A stretch of 64,000 nt of DNA from Primulina eburnea (Eukaryota > Streptophyta > Magnoliopsida > Lamiales > Gesneriaceae): positions 36,001 through 100,000 of the forward strand of contig NW_027331265.1 in assembly GCF_022965805.1 (NCBI RefSeq), read 5' to 3'. The stretch's first letter is position 1; each line of letters begins with the position of its first letter. The position numbers were made by a program, and so were the translations under genes. The notes under the pieces are model-generated. The model made no database searches and was not told the DNA's origin. It saw only the letters and a list, made by a program, of their open reading frames with translations. This document shows positions 36,007 to 47,800 of the stretch, in pieces.

Positions 36007-36220
36007 TCGCGCATATGTGCGACATCACTCGGCGCGCAGCATGCACAGCGCCTCGCGCATATGCGCGACATCATTTGGCTCATATGCGCGAGGTCCTTCA
36101 ACTTTTTTCGCAACTCTCGGGTACCCTCGCGCATATGCGCGGATACACGTCGCGCATATGCGCGGGGTTCTCTGCCCACTCCGTGCATATGCGTCCGGTA
36201 TGAACGCGCATATGCGCGAG
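36007..36220 (-). repeat. Array of seven CGCGCATATGCGCG palindromes in the second solo LTR
   Basis: Perfect or near-perfect copies of the 14-bp self-complementary unit occur at about 36007, 36053, 36078, 36127, 36150, 36183 and 36205. In LTR orientation they precede the TATA run, the same relative position as in the other two LTRs, but the palindrome sequence is unrelated. Confidence 0.87.
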
Positions 36221-36352
36221 ACTCAATCCTCATGCATAATTCAAATCTCATTTCCGCCTATCCCGGTCTAATCCATACCATCTATAATTACATCAATTAA
36301 TCAACAAATCAGTTTAGATTAACAACACAGCAAATCTGGGCATTACACTCTA

Positions 36353-36745
36353 GTTTATATTAAAACAACAAAATGTTATAAAATCGTTATACATTAATTC
36401 ATCCTGAGATTTTAAATTTGTATTAACATATAGATTAATGTATACAAATTAAATAAAATATCTGTACAATTTTTTTGTATTTATATACATAGCCATGGTT
36501 TATCAAAATAAATTAAACTTTTATAATTCTTGGCAAAAAGATATCTATATATTTATAGTTGAAATGATATTGATCATAACTGCAACGCTCGCGGAAAATA
36601 AAAATCAAATAGTATAAATTTGTAACTAACACGCGCAAGACATAAATATAAAATTTTAGAACATTAAAATAACTTGAATAATCATTTTTCTTCTTTGAGA
36701 ATGTAAAATTTATAGTCAATTCATAAGTAAAAATTTATTTTACAT
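36353..36745. other. Intergenic, AT-rich, no gene seen
   Basis: Spacer between the second solo LTR and MITE copy 5. Confidence 0.5.
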
Positions 36746-36754
36746 TAAACTTAG

Positions 36755-36934
36755 GCAGAAACTTATGTGAGACGGTCTCACGAGTAGTATTTTGTGAGAC
36801 AGATCTCTTATTTGGGTTATCTATGAAAAATATTATTTTTTATGCTAAGAATATTATTTTTATTATGAATATCGATAGAGTTGACCTGTCTCACAAATAA
36901 AGATTCGTGAAACCGTCTCATAAGAGAACTATTC
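36755..36934 (+). mobile_element. 180-bp GTGAGAC-palindrome MITE, copy 5
   Basis: Exactly 180 bp, flanked by the perfect 9-bp duplication TTAAACTTA (36746-36754 and 36935-36943). It lies about 170 bp upstream of the inferred promoter of the KH gene. Confidence 0.85.
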
Positions 36935-37082
36935 TTAAACTTATTACTTCGTACATAATAGCATTTTTCAAATTTTAAAAATTGTATGATAATTTCGGGG
37001 AAATAATAGCATGTTATTGAGATTTGAGAACGATTTACTTATAATCGGGCCGGCCCTAAGTGGTCATGTAAATACCCGACCC

Positions 37083-37110
37083 GGCCCATCTCAATGCGTT
37101 AATATAAAAG
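37083..37110 (+). promoter_or_regulatory. Possible promoter of the KH-domain gene
   Basis: A GGCCCAT box (37083-37089), common in promoters of plant growth-related genes, precedes a TATA-like AATATAAAAG (37101-37110). A leader-like sequence follows up to a good donor (ACTGTAAGT, GT at 37228). This would make a non-coding first exon joined across a 3.2-kb intron to the acceptor just before 40456. It is inferred without transcript data. Confidence 0.4.
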
Positions 37111-37227
37111 CTGCACCGAGAGAGCAGAGGGTTTTTGCTTTATTCATTTGCGACATTGCAGTTCTTGTCTTACGTCTGTAGTAAAAACCAGACAACTCAA
37201 ATTGGAATTTGAGCTAAGTTTACTACT

Positions 37228-40200
37228 GTAAGTCACGACAACCCATTTGGGAATTTTTTTCCCTGCAATTCAAATATTCTTGAGCTTTTTCTCATTCTTT
37301 GCACTGATCTGTGAACATAATCAGTGTGCTCGTGGGTCATTGCATGTTTATGTAAAAAGCTGATGATCGATTCTTATATGTATCTATGTGCTAAAGTTAG
37401 AATTTTTTTACCTAAAGATTGTAAGAATGTAATTTTTGTGTGTTATAGTGTGTTGGCATAGTTGGTTTTTGATTTCCGAGACGTGGGTTTGGAGTGATTT
37501 GTTCGGTTGGATTTGCTTTTACGTTATACCAAATTATAGGCATAAATTGCTTTGTAATCACTGGAAACAGAAGGTTCTGTGTTTATGGCTTCTAGAATTT
37601 TTGGACTGCAGTACCTTGGAGCCTTCTTGATTTGTAGAATATTCTTCATTCTAATTGATCTACATTTTTAATAAATTAGATGGATGTTATGTGAATGATG
37701 TAAGTTGATAACTCGAGATTGTTTTGTTTTGTCACAAGAAGTTGCTAGAAGTTTTATTTTTACGTTCTTTTGTTGTTTTTTAATAAATTAGATGGATGTT
37801 ATGTGAATGATGTAAGTTGAATAACTCGAGATTGTTTTGTTTTGTCACAAGAAGTTGCTAGAAGTTTTATTTTTACGTTCTTTTGTTGATTTAATTTTAC
37901 TGAGAACCTTTACATGCCGTTGGACGCAATGATATGATCAATGAAAATGAAGAGAAGGCATTAGCATTAGAAGTTATATTAGGATATGGAAAATTGAGTT
38001 TTTTCTGTCCATTTACTCTGCGGAGGAGCGTGAGAGAATCCATCAGAAGGGGAACATAGATATGTTGGAATTTAACACTATGCATTTTCGTATGTAAGTT
38101 GTGATGGCCAACATTAATTTTCAAATGATTGGCTTTTATTTTGTTTATGTGGTTTAACTGTGGGTCACTGAAAGTGAAGCTTGCTACATATAAAATATTA
38201 TTATTGACCTCTTTGTTTCTATGTTACAACTCTGATTAACCATTTAAAGTTTGAACTGTCAGGTTTATTAATTGTGCAGCTAGTGCTTGTGTTATTGTTA
38301 TTGTTTTCCACGTGTTCACGCCTTTTAACCGTTTTGAGACAAAAAACACGTGTCCGCCGCTTTTAAACTTTTTGAGACAGAAATTTCCTTTTCTTTTATG
38401 TTATATAAATTTAACTATTCAATTTATTGGTTTTGACCACTTTAATGATATATTTTCTATTCTAGTTTACGGTCTTTGGCAAACATAGACATAAATTGTT
38501 TTCTTAACCATCTCTTTGTGTCAAGTTCTTAGAGCCTTGTTATCACGTGTCTGTATGACCTTACCTTATTTCCCAAATCATTTGATGGATTAGACTAGGT
38601 GTCCCAAGATTAGATCGTACCTAATCAACCAAATCAGTTTATGATTTGCACACGATGTCCTAGGATTTGACCTTACCTTATTTACCAATCATTTTATGAA
38701 TTACACGTGCTGGTCCAGGATTCAACCTTGCTTTATTAACGAAGTTTATGAATTGCTCAAGAATATATCTCTTGCTATAATGGCAAGGATGGAATTCGAT
38801 TTGTAAAATAGCAAATTGACGATCAAAGATTTCAGGAGTATGAGGATAGATAGAAAGTTAAAACGAGGACTACAAAGGGAAAGAAGGAGAGGAACTAACA
38901 TTTGCTTTAAGAAGTCTGGCTCTAGAAGGGATAATTATTATTCAATTAAGTACCCTTTGTAGAACATTAAATAGGGCCATTTTTGCAAATATACAACATC
39001 CAAGTGGTGGGCAATGTTACCAGGGTGAATTGGCATGCTTCACTTGTTAGGGATGACGAATTTTGGGATAAGCGACTCTGTGTCAAATTAGTAGTTTGTG
39101 GTGGCTACTGGCTCATAATTGGGGACTTAATGCAGTTGAACCTTTTGATAAAAGTCAATAGTGTTAAGATCTGCAGGATTATAAGATCGTTTGATGAATT
39201 AATTAGTGAATGGGAGATGAGCAATTCCCCATTTTATATTGCACACTTTATCGGTGTAATTAAGGAATGTTCCTATTTGTTATAGGCTCGACCATTTTTA
39301 TATGTTCGTATGAAATTAGCTATTTAAGGATGATTTGCCTTATCACTAGCTTGTACTAAATAATCACTAAGGCTATGGTGGGCCGATCAAAGGAAACAAT
39401 TGAGGGTGAGGTATTGAAGCTTAAGGAGAGCTTTAGTAGCTAGATGGTTTTCTGGGTGTGGTGCATGACTACATGTGGAACAAAACAAGTGAGGATTATA
39501 TATCTAAAGAACGCCCTGCAAAAGTTGAGAAAACAGATATCAGGATGTGTGCAACACTAGATGTAAAAAGAACGAGATCCCGAATTGTGACTTTGCAACA
39601 ATTGTGGGATGTTTAGTTGGTTCCTAGCAAGTCAAATACTTGTGTGTCCCATTAGAAGGAATTCCATGGAGCTTGACCTTTTGGGAAACATTAACTGAAG
39701 TAGCGAATGATTGGGTGGATGGAGGATAGCTTCTATTTCTTTAAAAAAAATGAGATCGCTTGGATTAGGTAGGTTTTTTCTTCGCTTTCTCCCAGTTTAC
39801 TTTATATCATGATGCCTGTAAGAACAACAGATGAAAGCTAATTGTAAGATCTCACATTGTATTTTTGGAAGAAGATTTTTTATGGAATTTGTGTTCGCTT
39901 AGTTTGTCCTGTAAATGTAACACATCTATGTGACACGTCATATGTTTGGAAGAGCGAAAAAATACAAAATATTCGGGAAGTTAGTGATACCAACTACTAT
40001 TTGGGGCTGTGGAAAGAAGAAACAAGGGTAATTTTGAATGAACGTAGGAGATGAAACTGTTATTGTGAGCGTATCAAGTAATATGTTGCCGTTTTGGTAC
40101 CACTTTACAAAGATAATGAAGGGATTCCATTTAGCTGAATTCTAATTGGATGATGACCTATGCAAGTTCAAGTCATCAGCTGTGTACTTTGTATGTGTAA

Positions 40201-40455
40201 CATTTAGGAAGTTAGGTTGTCATTTAAATCTTTGGATGATGATGAATGGTAGAATGTCTTATCCTCCTATTAGACAATTTTATGCTGGTATCATATTCGA
40301 TTTTATCGATAAAACAAATGTACATGACTCGGCTCTATATTCAGTTTGTTCAACATTCATTGCTATGTAAATGGTTTACTAAAACAATATTGCGTATTTG
40401 CTAATTTGTTTGTAATCTTCATGATGATTTTAATTCTGGGCATTCTTTGCTGTAG
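37228..40455 (+). other. Inferred 5'-UTR intron of the KH gene; no coding gene seen
   Basis: About 3.2 kb without a convincing gene. It holds a 112-bp tandem duplication (37664-37887), a degenerate set of roughly 60-bp repeats (about 38540-38760, units like CCTTACCTTATTTACCAATC) and several short ORFs with no domains (38983-39285, 39857-40054). A decayed gene or retroelement within it cannot be excluded. Confidence 0.4.
37664..37887. repeat. Two-copy tandem duplication, 112-bp period
   Basis: The unit TTTTTAATAAATTAGATGG... to ACGTTCTTTTGTTG occurs twice back to back with one or two differences, so it is recent. Confidence 0.9.
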
Positions 40456-40497
40456 CTACTGTTTTCTCGGGGTGATTTCTTTGGAGCGTCTGTTCAG

Positions 40498-43400
40498 ATG
40501 ACACCTTCTAAGAGACCACACGAGCCGTCTCTTTCAGAGGTCGATGTTAGAAGGAAATGTCGAAAATCAGCAGCGGTAGGTTCTGATCATGCACCTTCTA
40601 GAGGATCTTCTGCTAGACACATTATACGATTTCTTTTCCCTGCTTCCAAAATTGGAGCTGTCATTGGCAAAGGTGGCAGCATTTTAGCTCAAATATGCCA
40701 GGAAACCGGAGCAATGGTCCATGTTGCGGAAATTATGCCTGGATGTGATGAAAGAGTCGTTGTTATAGCTGGGTCAGATAAGGACAAGGACAAGAATAAT
40801 GAAGTTGTGAGCGAACAGGTTAAGGCTGAAGGCGAGGAGACAAAAATCACTGAATTGGGTGATGATCCAGATGGTGAGCAGACAAAAATCCCTGATTCTG
40901 GTGATAATCCAGATGAACATGGGGAAACTGATGAAGACAAGCTGTCTGTTCCAGTTGACCATTCCCCATCGGAGAAGGAAAATGAAACTTCAACCATCCA
41001 GAAAGCTTTGTTGGTTGTGTTTGATAAAATGATTGATGGATTGCCAGAGACAGGTGAAGAAAGCAACAAGCAGGCTTCATCTGTTGTTAGGTTACTTGTT
41101 TTCTCCAGTCAAGTGGGCTGCCTGTTAGGGAAAGCCGGCACCGTGATTAAACAAATGTCATCTGAAAGTGGGGCTCAGATTCGAATTCTTCCAAAGGACA
41201 AATTGCCTTCTTGTGCATCTTCTTTTGATGAACTCGTCCAGGTAATTCTAAGCAATTTTGTTTTCTTGAGATATCTCTCAGTGAATTATCTCGGCAGCAT
41301 GTCCAGTAGTTTTCAATGCTTGACACTGAATTTGAGCATTGATTTGATAAATTGAGTTGCTTTGAAAACTGTGGCAGATATCCGGAAACATTGATGCTGT
41401 TAGGAAAGCTCTTCAATCTGTATCCCAACAATTGCTTCATAGTTTTCTTCGTGATGAGGACTCTCTTTTGGCTGATGTTGGTGGTCGGTCATCGCATTCC
41501 TCTGGTCTTTCTAGGCAGGAAAGATTCCCATCTTCCAACCATCCATTTCATGGACATGGACCACCATTTTCTCATGGATTTCATGATGCTGGGGTCAGTA
41601 TTCCTGGCAGAATGAATCTTCCTCCTGAAATCCTGAGCTTCCGGTTGTTGTGTAACAGTGAGAAGGTAGGCGGGATAATTGGAAAGGGGGGTTCTATAGT
41701 AAAGACACTCCAACATGAAACTGGTTGTGAGATCAAGGTCCTTGATGGTGTGGGCGATTCAGAGGATCGCATAATAGTTATATCTGGCCCAACTGTATGC
41801 TTTTTTTTAAACTTTGTTTTTGTGTTCTTTTTATCTGCCACTTCTAACAGTTGCTATTCGTTAATAAATTGCAACCTTTGAGCTCTGTTAAATGCAGCAC
41901 CCCAATGATGGAATATCTGCCCCCCAAGAGGCACTACTTCAAGTACAATCCAGAATATTTAGAGCCGCCCCCGAGAACAAAGAGAAAGTTATGATAGCCA
42001 AACTCCTTGTCGCCTCTAATCAAATTGGTTGCCTCCTTGGAAAGGGTGGCTCTGTTATTTCTGAGATGAGGAAGTCAACTGGAGCTTATATTCGTATATT
42101 GGGTAAAGACCAGATCCCGGACTGTGCTTCAGAAAATGAAGAAGTAGTTCAGGTATAACTGCATGCATGATGTTGAGATTTGAGCTGCCATTTCTTGAGA
42201 GTTGCATATCATGTTCTTGTTATATCGTGATGTGGATGTGGTACAATATGCTAGTATCTTACATCTGTGTTATAATACCATGAAGAAAAGGATTTTTTCA
42301 GGTGTTTTCCTTGCATTAATTGTTGTATAGGTAAATGGGGACCTTGAAGTAGTTCAAGAAGCTCTATTGCAAATAACAACAAGGTTGAGAAATCATTTTT
42401 TTCGAGATGCATTTCCACCACTGAATCACCCTCCTAATCCTCCGTTTATGGACCGAGTGCCTCCGTTTCCATCGTACATGGTAAGGAGGGAGTTTTCACC
42501 TCCTGGGTCGTTTTCTGCTAGAGGTCCACCATTTAACAATTTTGATGGTCCCGGTGGTCGGCCTCCACATGGTAGTTTTGATTCGCTTGATGATCACCCA
42601 CCTTTTGCACATGATTTTCCCAGACCGTGGGTAAGTCATATCTTTGTTTCAAACTTGCAAGATAAAACTTTATTCAATTTGCATTTAAGTTATTGAACGG
42701 AAACTTAAATTTTTTGTGCCTTGGAGTACGGTTATTCATTTGCAATGATGTTCCACGGAACTTGTTCACGTTCTTGCTTTCCTGTTGTGCAGGGACCTGG
42801 TTCTATGGGATTCCCAGAGTATCCAGGAGCCCCTCCGAGAAGACTTGGTGGATTTCCAGGGTTTGTCCTTCTATATTGTCACAAATAAGTTACTTGCCTA
42901 AGTTCTTGTGGGTTTTAATTTAGATTTTTTATTCACTAATGTAGAGGACATCAACCAGCTATTATCACAAGTACGAGTATGGAAGTAGTTGTGCCTCGCT
43001 TTGTTGTTCCTGCAATCTATGGAGAGGATGGTGGATGTCTGAGACAAATTCTTGAGGTATGCGCGTTAATACTGCCTGTGTTTCCCACGTTATTTTTATA
43101 TATATTTGCTCCACAAGTTAAGACTTTTCTTCAAGGCATTTGCTCCACAAGTTAAGACTTTTCTTCTGATCATTTAATTTTTTGACGGTTTTAATTCATG
43201 GAAGAGACACATAGCTTTTTTCTATTGATAGTAGCCTCATTGGGCTTTTCTTGCTGATGTTATTCGCCCTAAAATTTTTCTCTCCCCCCTCCATCTTTGG
43301 TTTAAATTGTTCACTGTCTCATTAACTGAATATGTTTCTTAAATATTCAGTGTTTGTCTTCATGAAGTTTCTTCAAGAAGGCAGCTTCTTTGACTTTTAT

Positions 43401-43904
43401 CTGTCTTGCTGTCAGTTACATACTCACAGTAGGCGCAGGTACATATCCTCACTCGATGCTGGACCCGAACTCCTTAAGCTCCTTTAGATTACATGCATCT
43501 TTTGGATTCCTCCCAAGTTCTGTTGTGTGCTATTTGTGAACAAGGCCCCGGGAGGGTTGTTCTCGAAACTCTTTAGAAATTAGGGTCCTCTCTAAACATA
43601 GTCATAGTAATTGCAGTGATCAGGAAGAAAAAGTAAATAATCAAATAAATGTTTGGGTTAAAGTTGTTTGCTTCTTTCAGCATGATTGTTTTTAGTATAT
43701 TTTTTTTTATAAATATCAGGTTCACTTCGTTCACATTAACCTAGTTTATTGTCCTTCCAGATATCCGAAGCTAAAATAACCATCTCTGATTCAATGCCTG
43801 GGGCAACGGAAACCATGATTAGAATATCTGGGACGCCCGAGCAGACAAACGCTGCACAGAGTCTCATTCAAGCTTTTGTAACGAGTGAGACTGAAGGATC
43901 TTGA
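40498..43904 (+). CDS. KH-domain RNA-binding protein with five KH modules
   Basis: Nuclear RNA-binding protein of the plant poly(C)-binding/HEN4-like group, likely acting in pre-mRNA processing. Exons 40498-41241, 41378-41794, 41898-42152, 42331-42630, 42793-42860, 42945-43056 and 43761-43904 join to 679 residues. KH1 (about 41-105) has GKGG at 57-60; KH2 (194-270) GKAG at 211-214; KH3 (333-387) GKGG at 350-353; KH4 (417-490) GKGG at 435-438; KH5 (about 605-672) has a degenerate GxxG loop (GEDG). An acidic Asp/Glu-rich stretch interrupts KH1 and KH2 (about 95-170). A Pro/Gly/Phe-rich linker (about 490-600) separates KH4 from KH5. KH domains 2, 4 and 5 are each split by an intron at the same point, which fits ancient internal duplication. 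All introns are GT-AG. The start MTPSKRP is the first ATG after the acceptor. Confidence 0.92.
43104..43166. repeat. Short tandem duplication, 34-bp period, in a KH-gene intron
   Basis: ATTTGCTCCACAAGTTAAGA with its following bases occurs twice (from 43104 and 43138). Confidence 0.85.
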
Positions 43905-44420
43905 ACAGTGAAAACATGGTGTTTCGGCTCTTACTGCAAAAAATGCTCTTATCACAAAGTTTGTTTTTTGCAAGCCTTTCCTGCATCTTTCTTGTCAAAA
44001 ATTTGGAGGCTTTACTTAAAATTGTTCACCGGTCACATGGACATGATTCCTAGACTTTTCGTTTGGTATTGACGTACAACCGAACTGAAAACTAATGCAA
44101 ACAATCCTAGTCTTTGCAAGTGGATAGATCATCTGTCTTTTTTTATGTGGATGAACTATTTGTGGAATTTGTTTTAGTCTGGAGTGTCGGGACTTTTTTG
44201 TTTTGTCCGTCCGTTCGTTTTATATTGACAATTTAGGGACGTATTTCAAAATTTAAAATTCTGTAACTCGACATTCACACACTTGACACAAAGTATAAGT
44301 GTTTAGTTCAATCTACCGGTCCTTGTAGATCTCATGACCGTCATTGTTCAAAAAAATATATATGGATCCCACGGTGTTTCGATAAATGATGATCTTATAC
44401 GTGTTTAGTTACCCGTCTTA
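43905..44420. other. KH-gene 3' UTR and spacer
   Basis: The likely 3' UTR runs for a few hundred bases. From about 44280 a degenerate repeat begins (GATCTCATGACCGTC), which recurs after the insertion at 44432-44543. Confidence 0.5.
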
Positions 44421-44431
44421 GTGGATCTCAT

Positions 44432-44543
44432 AAGTGGCGGAGCTAGGTTTTCGTTTATACCCTTGCTAAACTGGAAATTAAGGCAAAATTTTATGTATAA
44501 AAAATATCGGAGAAAAAAAAGTCACCCGAGCTACCGCCAGGCC
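44432..44543. mobile_element. Small TIR element with 11-bp flanking repeats (candidate)
   Basis: A 112-bp insert lies between perfect direct repeats GTGGATCTCAT (44421-44431 and 44544-44554). Its ends are inverted relatives: TGGCGGAGCTAGG and, inversely, TGGCGGTAGCTCGG. It resembles the GGACGGAGCCA-ended segment at 8841. The surrounding DNA is itself a degenerate tandem repeat, so the direct repeats could partly predate the insertion. Confidence 0.5.
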
Positions 44544-44554
44544 GTGGATCTCAT

Positions 44555-44871
44555 GACGGCTGTTTAAAAAAATCATATGAGTCAAGTATTGATCTCACGT
44601 GTATGAACGAATGATGATCGAGGGAACGAGTTTAGATAGAATTGATACGTAAAATACATGGATTTTCAACTTGAAAGTATCTCCTCACGGAACCATATGA
44701 ATCTTGATTATGTTATTTATCGAGCTTCATGAAATTTGCATCTCGATATGGCAGAACTTGATGTTTTTAGGTTATACAAAAAATATGTACCCAACGTATT
44801 ATGGGATCCATGCATGAAATCCAAGTCTAACTATTATAAAATATATTAGTACAAAAGACTCGTGACTGAGT
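44555..44871. other. Spacer and amino acid permease 3' region
   Basis: Contains the second copy of the degenerate repeat (to about 44640) and then the probable 3' UTR of the minus-strand permease. Confidence 0.45.
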
Positions 44872-47800
44872 TTAGAAAGGCTTGTATGCCTTGACATCTT
44901 GCGCAAGCCCTTGTATGGATCCAGCAGCTCCGACCAGAGCCACCAACAAGCAAGCACAACTCAGTATCTTTAGGCATATCCACTTGAAGGAATATTTCGG
45001 TATCTTGGCTCGTGATATGTAGATTTCTATCGGAAAGTATACGCTCAACGGATAGAAGGACACGGCCCCGATCAAGCCCAAGAAATCGTTGAAAAATGGG
45101 AATATCATGGCAACCACGGCGGTAACTATGACGTACACCGTGCGCCACACCAGACGAAAGAAGTTGATGTTGTATGGCCCGAATAATGGGATGTATATCG
45201 CATATTCTGTAGTGATGAACTTGTTTTCCGGCCATTTCTCACTGCACAGTTTCTCCACGAACCCGAATATTGGTTGCGCAAAGACCTGTTTCAAGATTTA
45301 ACCTAACTGTCAAGAATTTCATTTCGACATGAAATGTTTTATATATAGTCATGTCTTGTTTTTTTTTTTAAAAAAAAGCAATAAAATATGTACCGTGTCT
45401 GAATTTTTTCTGGAATTTTACCTGATAAGCTCCTAAGAGGTGAATGGCAATGCAAATATTGGCAAAATCTATCAACCAAAAAGGTTCATAAAACCCGAAA
45501 CCGGTGAGGAAATTGCCAGGTGCATTGTTTCCGAAGGCGGCGTAACCGACGCAGCTGCACAACATGTAGAACAGGGTTGTGGTCGATACTCCCACAAATG
45601 AAGCCTTCTTCATTACCTTGTTCTCTGGGGGATCTGATTTTAATGTGTCCTGAAAATTAACATTAAAAGTTAGCATGACAATCCATATTTTGATTTTTTT
45701 AAAAAAAATAATGTCAGAATACTGAAAAAAATATTTTGGCAATGCTTGTAAGTTTGTTCGGTTCTGGCCTCAAATTTAATCAATTAAACCAAATATATCT
45801 TGATTCATATTCTAAAAATAACACTTTTTACATACAGATAATACTTTTTCACGAGTTAGAATAATTACCACGTAATAATATGAATTAGTAAAATCCTAAT
45901 TATATCGTAATATTTTGAATATAGTTAAATACGGGGTTCTTGCCTGGATTTCAACAAGGACAGAAGAATAAGTATAAGCAAATGCAATGTCTCCAATGGC
46001 TTGAAAGCTTTTCCAAACCTTTTCTGCAGCAGATACGTCCACTCCTACGCTTGTCCCCGTTAGACTAGTCCTCACATGTGCACCACCTATATATATATAT
46101 ATATGTATGTATTAGTTATTTTTCATCCAGAAATTATTGACATGACATCGAATATTGCTTATATACAACCGTCGTCGATCACTACATAAACACTCCGGCA
46201 GAAATGGTCGAAAAACAAAAAAAGATCCAATTTTATGGACTACGACCAGACTCATGACTACTCAAGAAACTAAAACTTCAAACAAATCAACATACATACA
46301 TAAATAGTCATGATATAGCTAAAACTAAAATGCAATCCAAGCATCATATTTCAATTATCATACGAACCAGATATCGACATGCTGGGTCTGGTCAAATGTT
46401 ATTTCTATACAAAGTGTAACTTTTACCTGCAACTTTAGCAATTGAGAGGCCAACTCCAATGGTGGAGTAAGCAAATGACATTACGGCTGCCACGATTGAA
46501 AGCCACCATAGCTTGTGGAAATTTGGTATCTGGCTAAGAACTACTTGAATTGCTGCAAATATGATCATGAATGGGTAGTTCGAAATCGAGCACGCTACGT
46601 GATCGTGCCCGTGTCTATGGAAACAATTCGACCTCTTCACCGCCCTATAATTTTTTTAAAAAAAAATTATATATACTAGGAAAAGTTCACAAAAATTTGT
46701 ATGAATAATAAAATGACTCAATTCTTCTAAAAAAAAATTATATATACTAGGAAAAGTTCACAAAAATTTGTATGAATAATAAAATGACTCAATTCTTCTT
46801 CATGTGTATATTATCAGAACAAGAAAATTGCTTACACCATACTAATTGATGCAGTGATCGTGTATCCAATGGTGACCCCAACAAGATTGCCGTACTGAGC
46901 CAGCCCACACAGCTTAACTTTCATACCGCCTGAAAATTATTTTATTATTATTATTTTTTTTAAAAAAAAAAAAAACAACTCAATAAGCATTAATTCATCA
47001 CTGTAGCATAAAATCTAAACTTGATAATATAATATTTTAAAATCTATAAGCATTAAAAATGATTTTTTTTTTTTTTACCAAATCCAATGCTTTAGTGATG
47101 CATGTTTTATGATATCAATTATAAAAAAATTAGCAATTTTATTCAACTTTCGCATCACTAACGATATGTTTGGTTTTTCATTAAAACAATAATTTGTAGC
47201 TAGGATGTAACGTCCGTCGTTTTACTAAAAGTAACAGCGGTAGACAACATTGTAACTAAGTATTTTAAAATGTACATCAACTTAAATGTTAAGTTTCGAT
47301 AGCTCTATCCAGTCAAGATAATAATTTCACCCAACAATGTCTCTTTCAATAATTGTAGTTCTTAGAATTAAAGAGAATCTAACTCATGACCTTGCTATTT
47401 TGTTGCGGTATAACTCTAATATTTTAAACCGTACAACAACACAAGTGTTTTAATCAGTAGGAACAACTATTGCATCGGGTATAATAATTTTTTAAAAAAA
47501 ATATTAAGAAAAGAAATCAAATTTAAGAAAATTTTTAGGAACGTGTGACAGTTAGAATACAAATAATTATTATTTTCACATTCACTTTAAAATTTAAATT
47601 ATTATTATGAAAATAAGTTTGTATACTTAAAGACGCTAATAAAACGTGAATTAAAGATTCTTCCGGAATCCCCAAGGGAAAATCTTGACTTGAACACTGA
47701 ACATCATCATCAATTTCTGCTGGGGATGTTACAAGATTCACAGGGAATCCAACCCCCAAAAAATACACAAACAATCAATAAATACGATCCCAACCACCGG

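Larger units (their letters stand above)
34490..36347 (-). mobile_element. Second solo LTR, about 1858 bp
   Basis: Read on the minus strand it starts TGTAATGCCCAG (36347) and ends CCCCACA (34490), the same end as the solo LTR at 24621. Flanking pentamers CTTTA (34485-34489) and CTCTA (36348-36352) differ at one base and probably derive from a target duplication. It has a palindrome array (36007-36220), a TATA run downstream of it (35951-35963) and no internal retroelement genes. Sequence outside the ends differs from the first solo LTR, so it is a separate family or subfamily. Confidence 0.68.

Noticed and set aside
35895..36300. Several ORFs on both strands with repeated RAYAR or SRICA words
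   Set aside because: They are by-products of the CGCGCATATGCGCG repeats.
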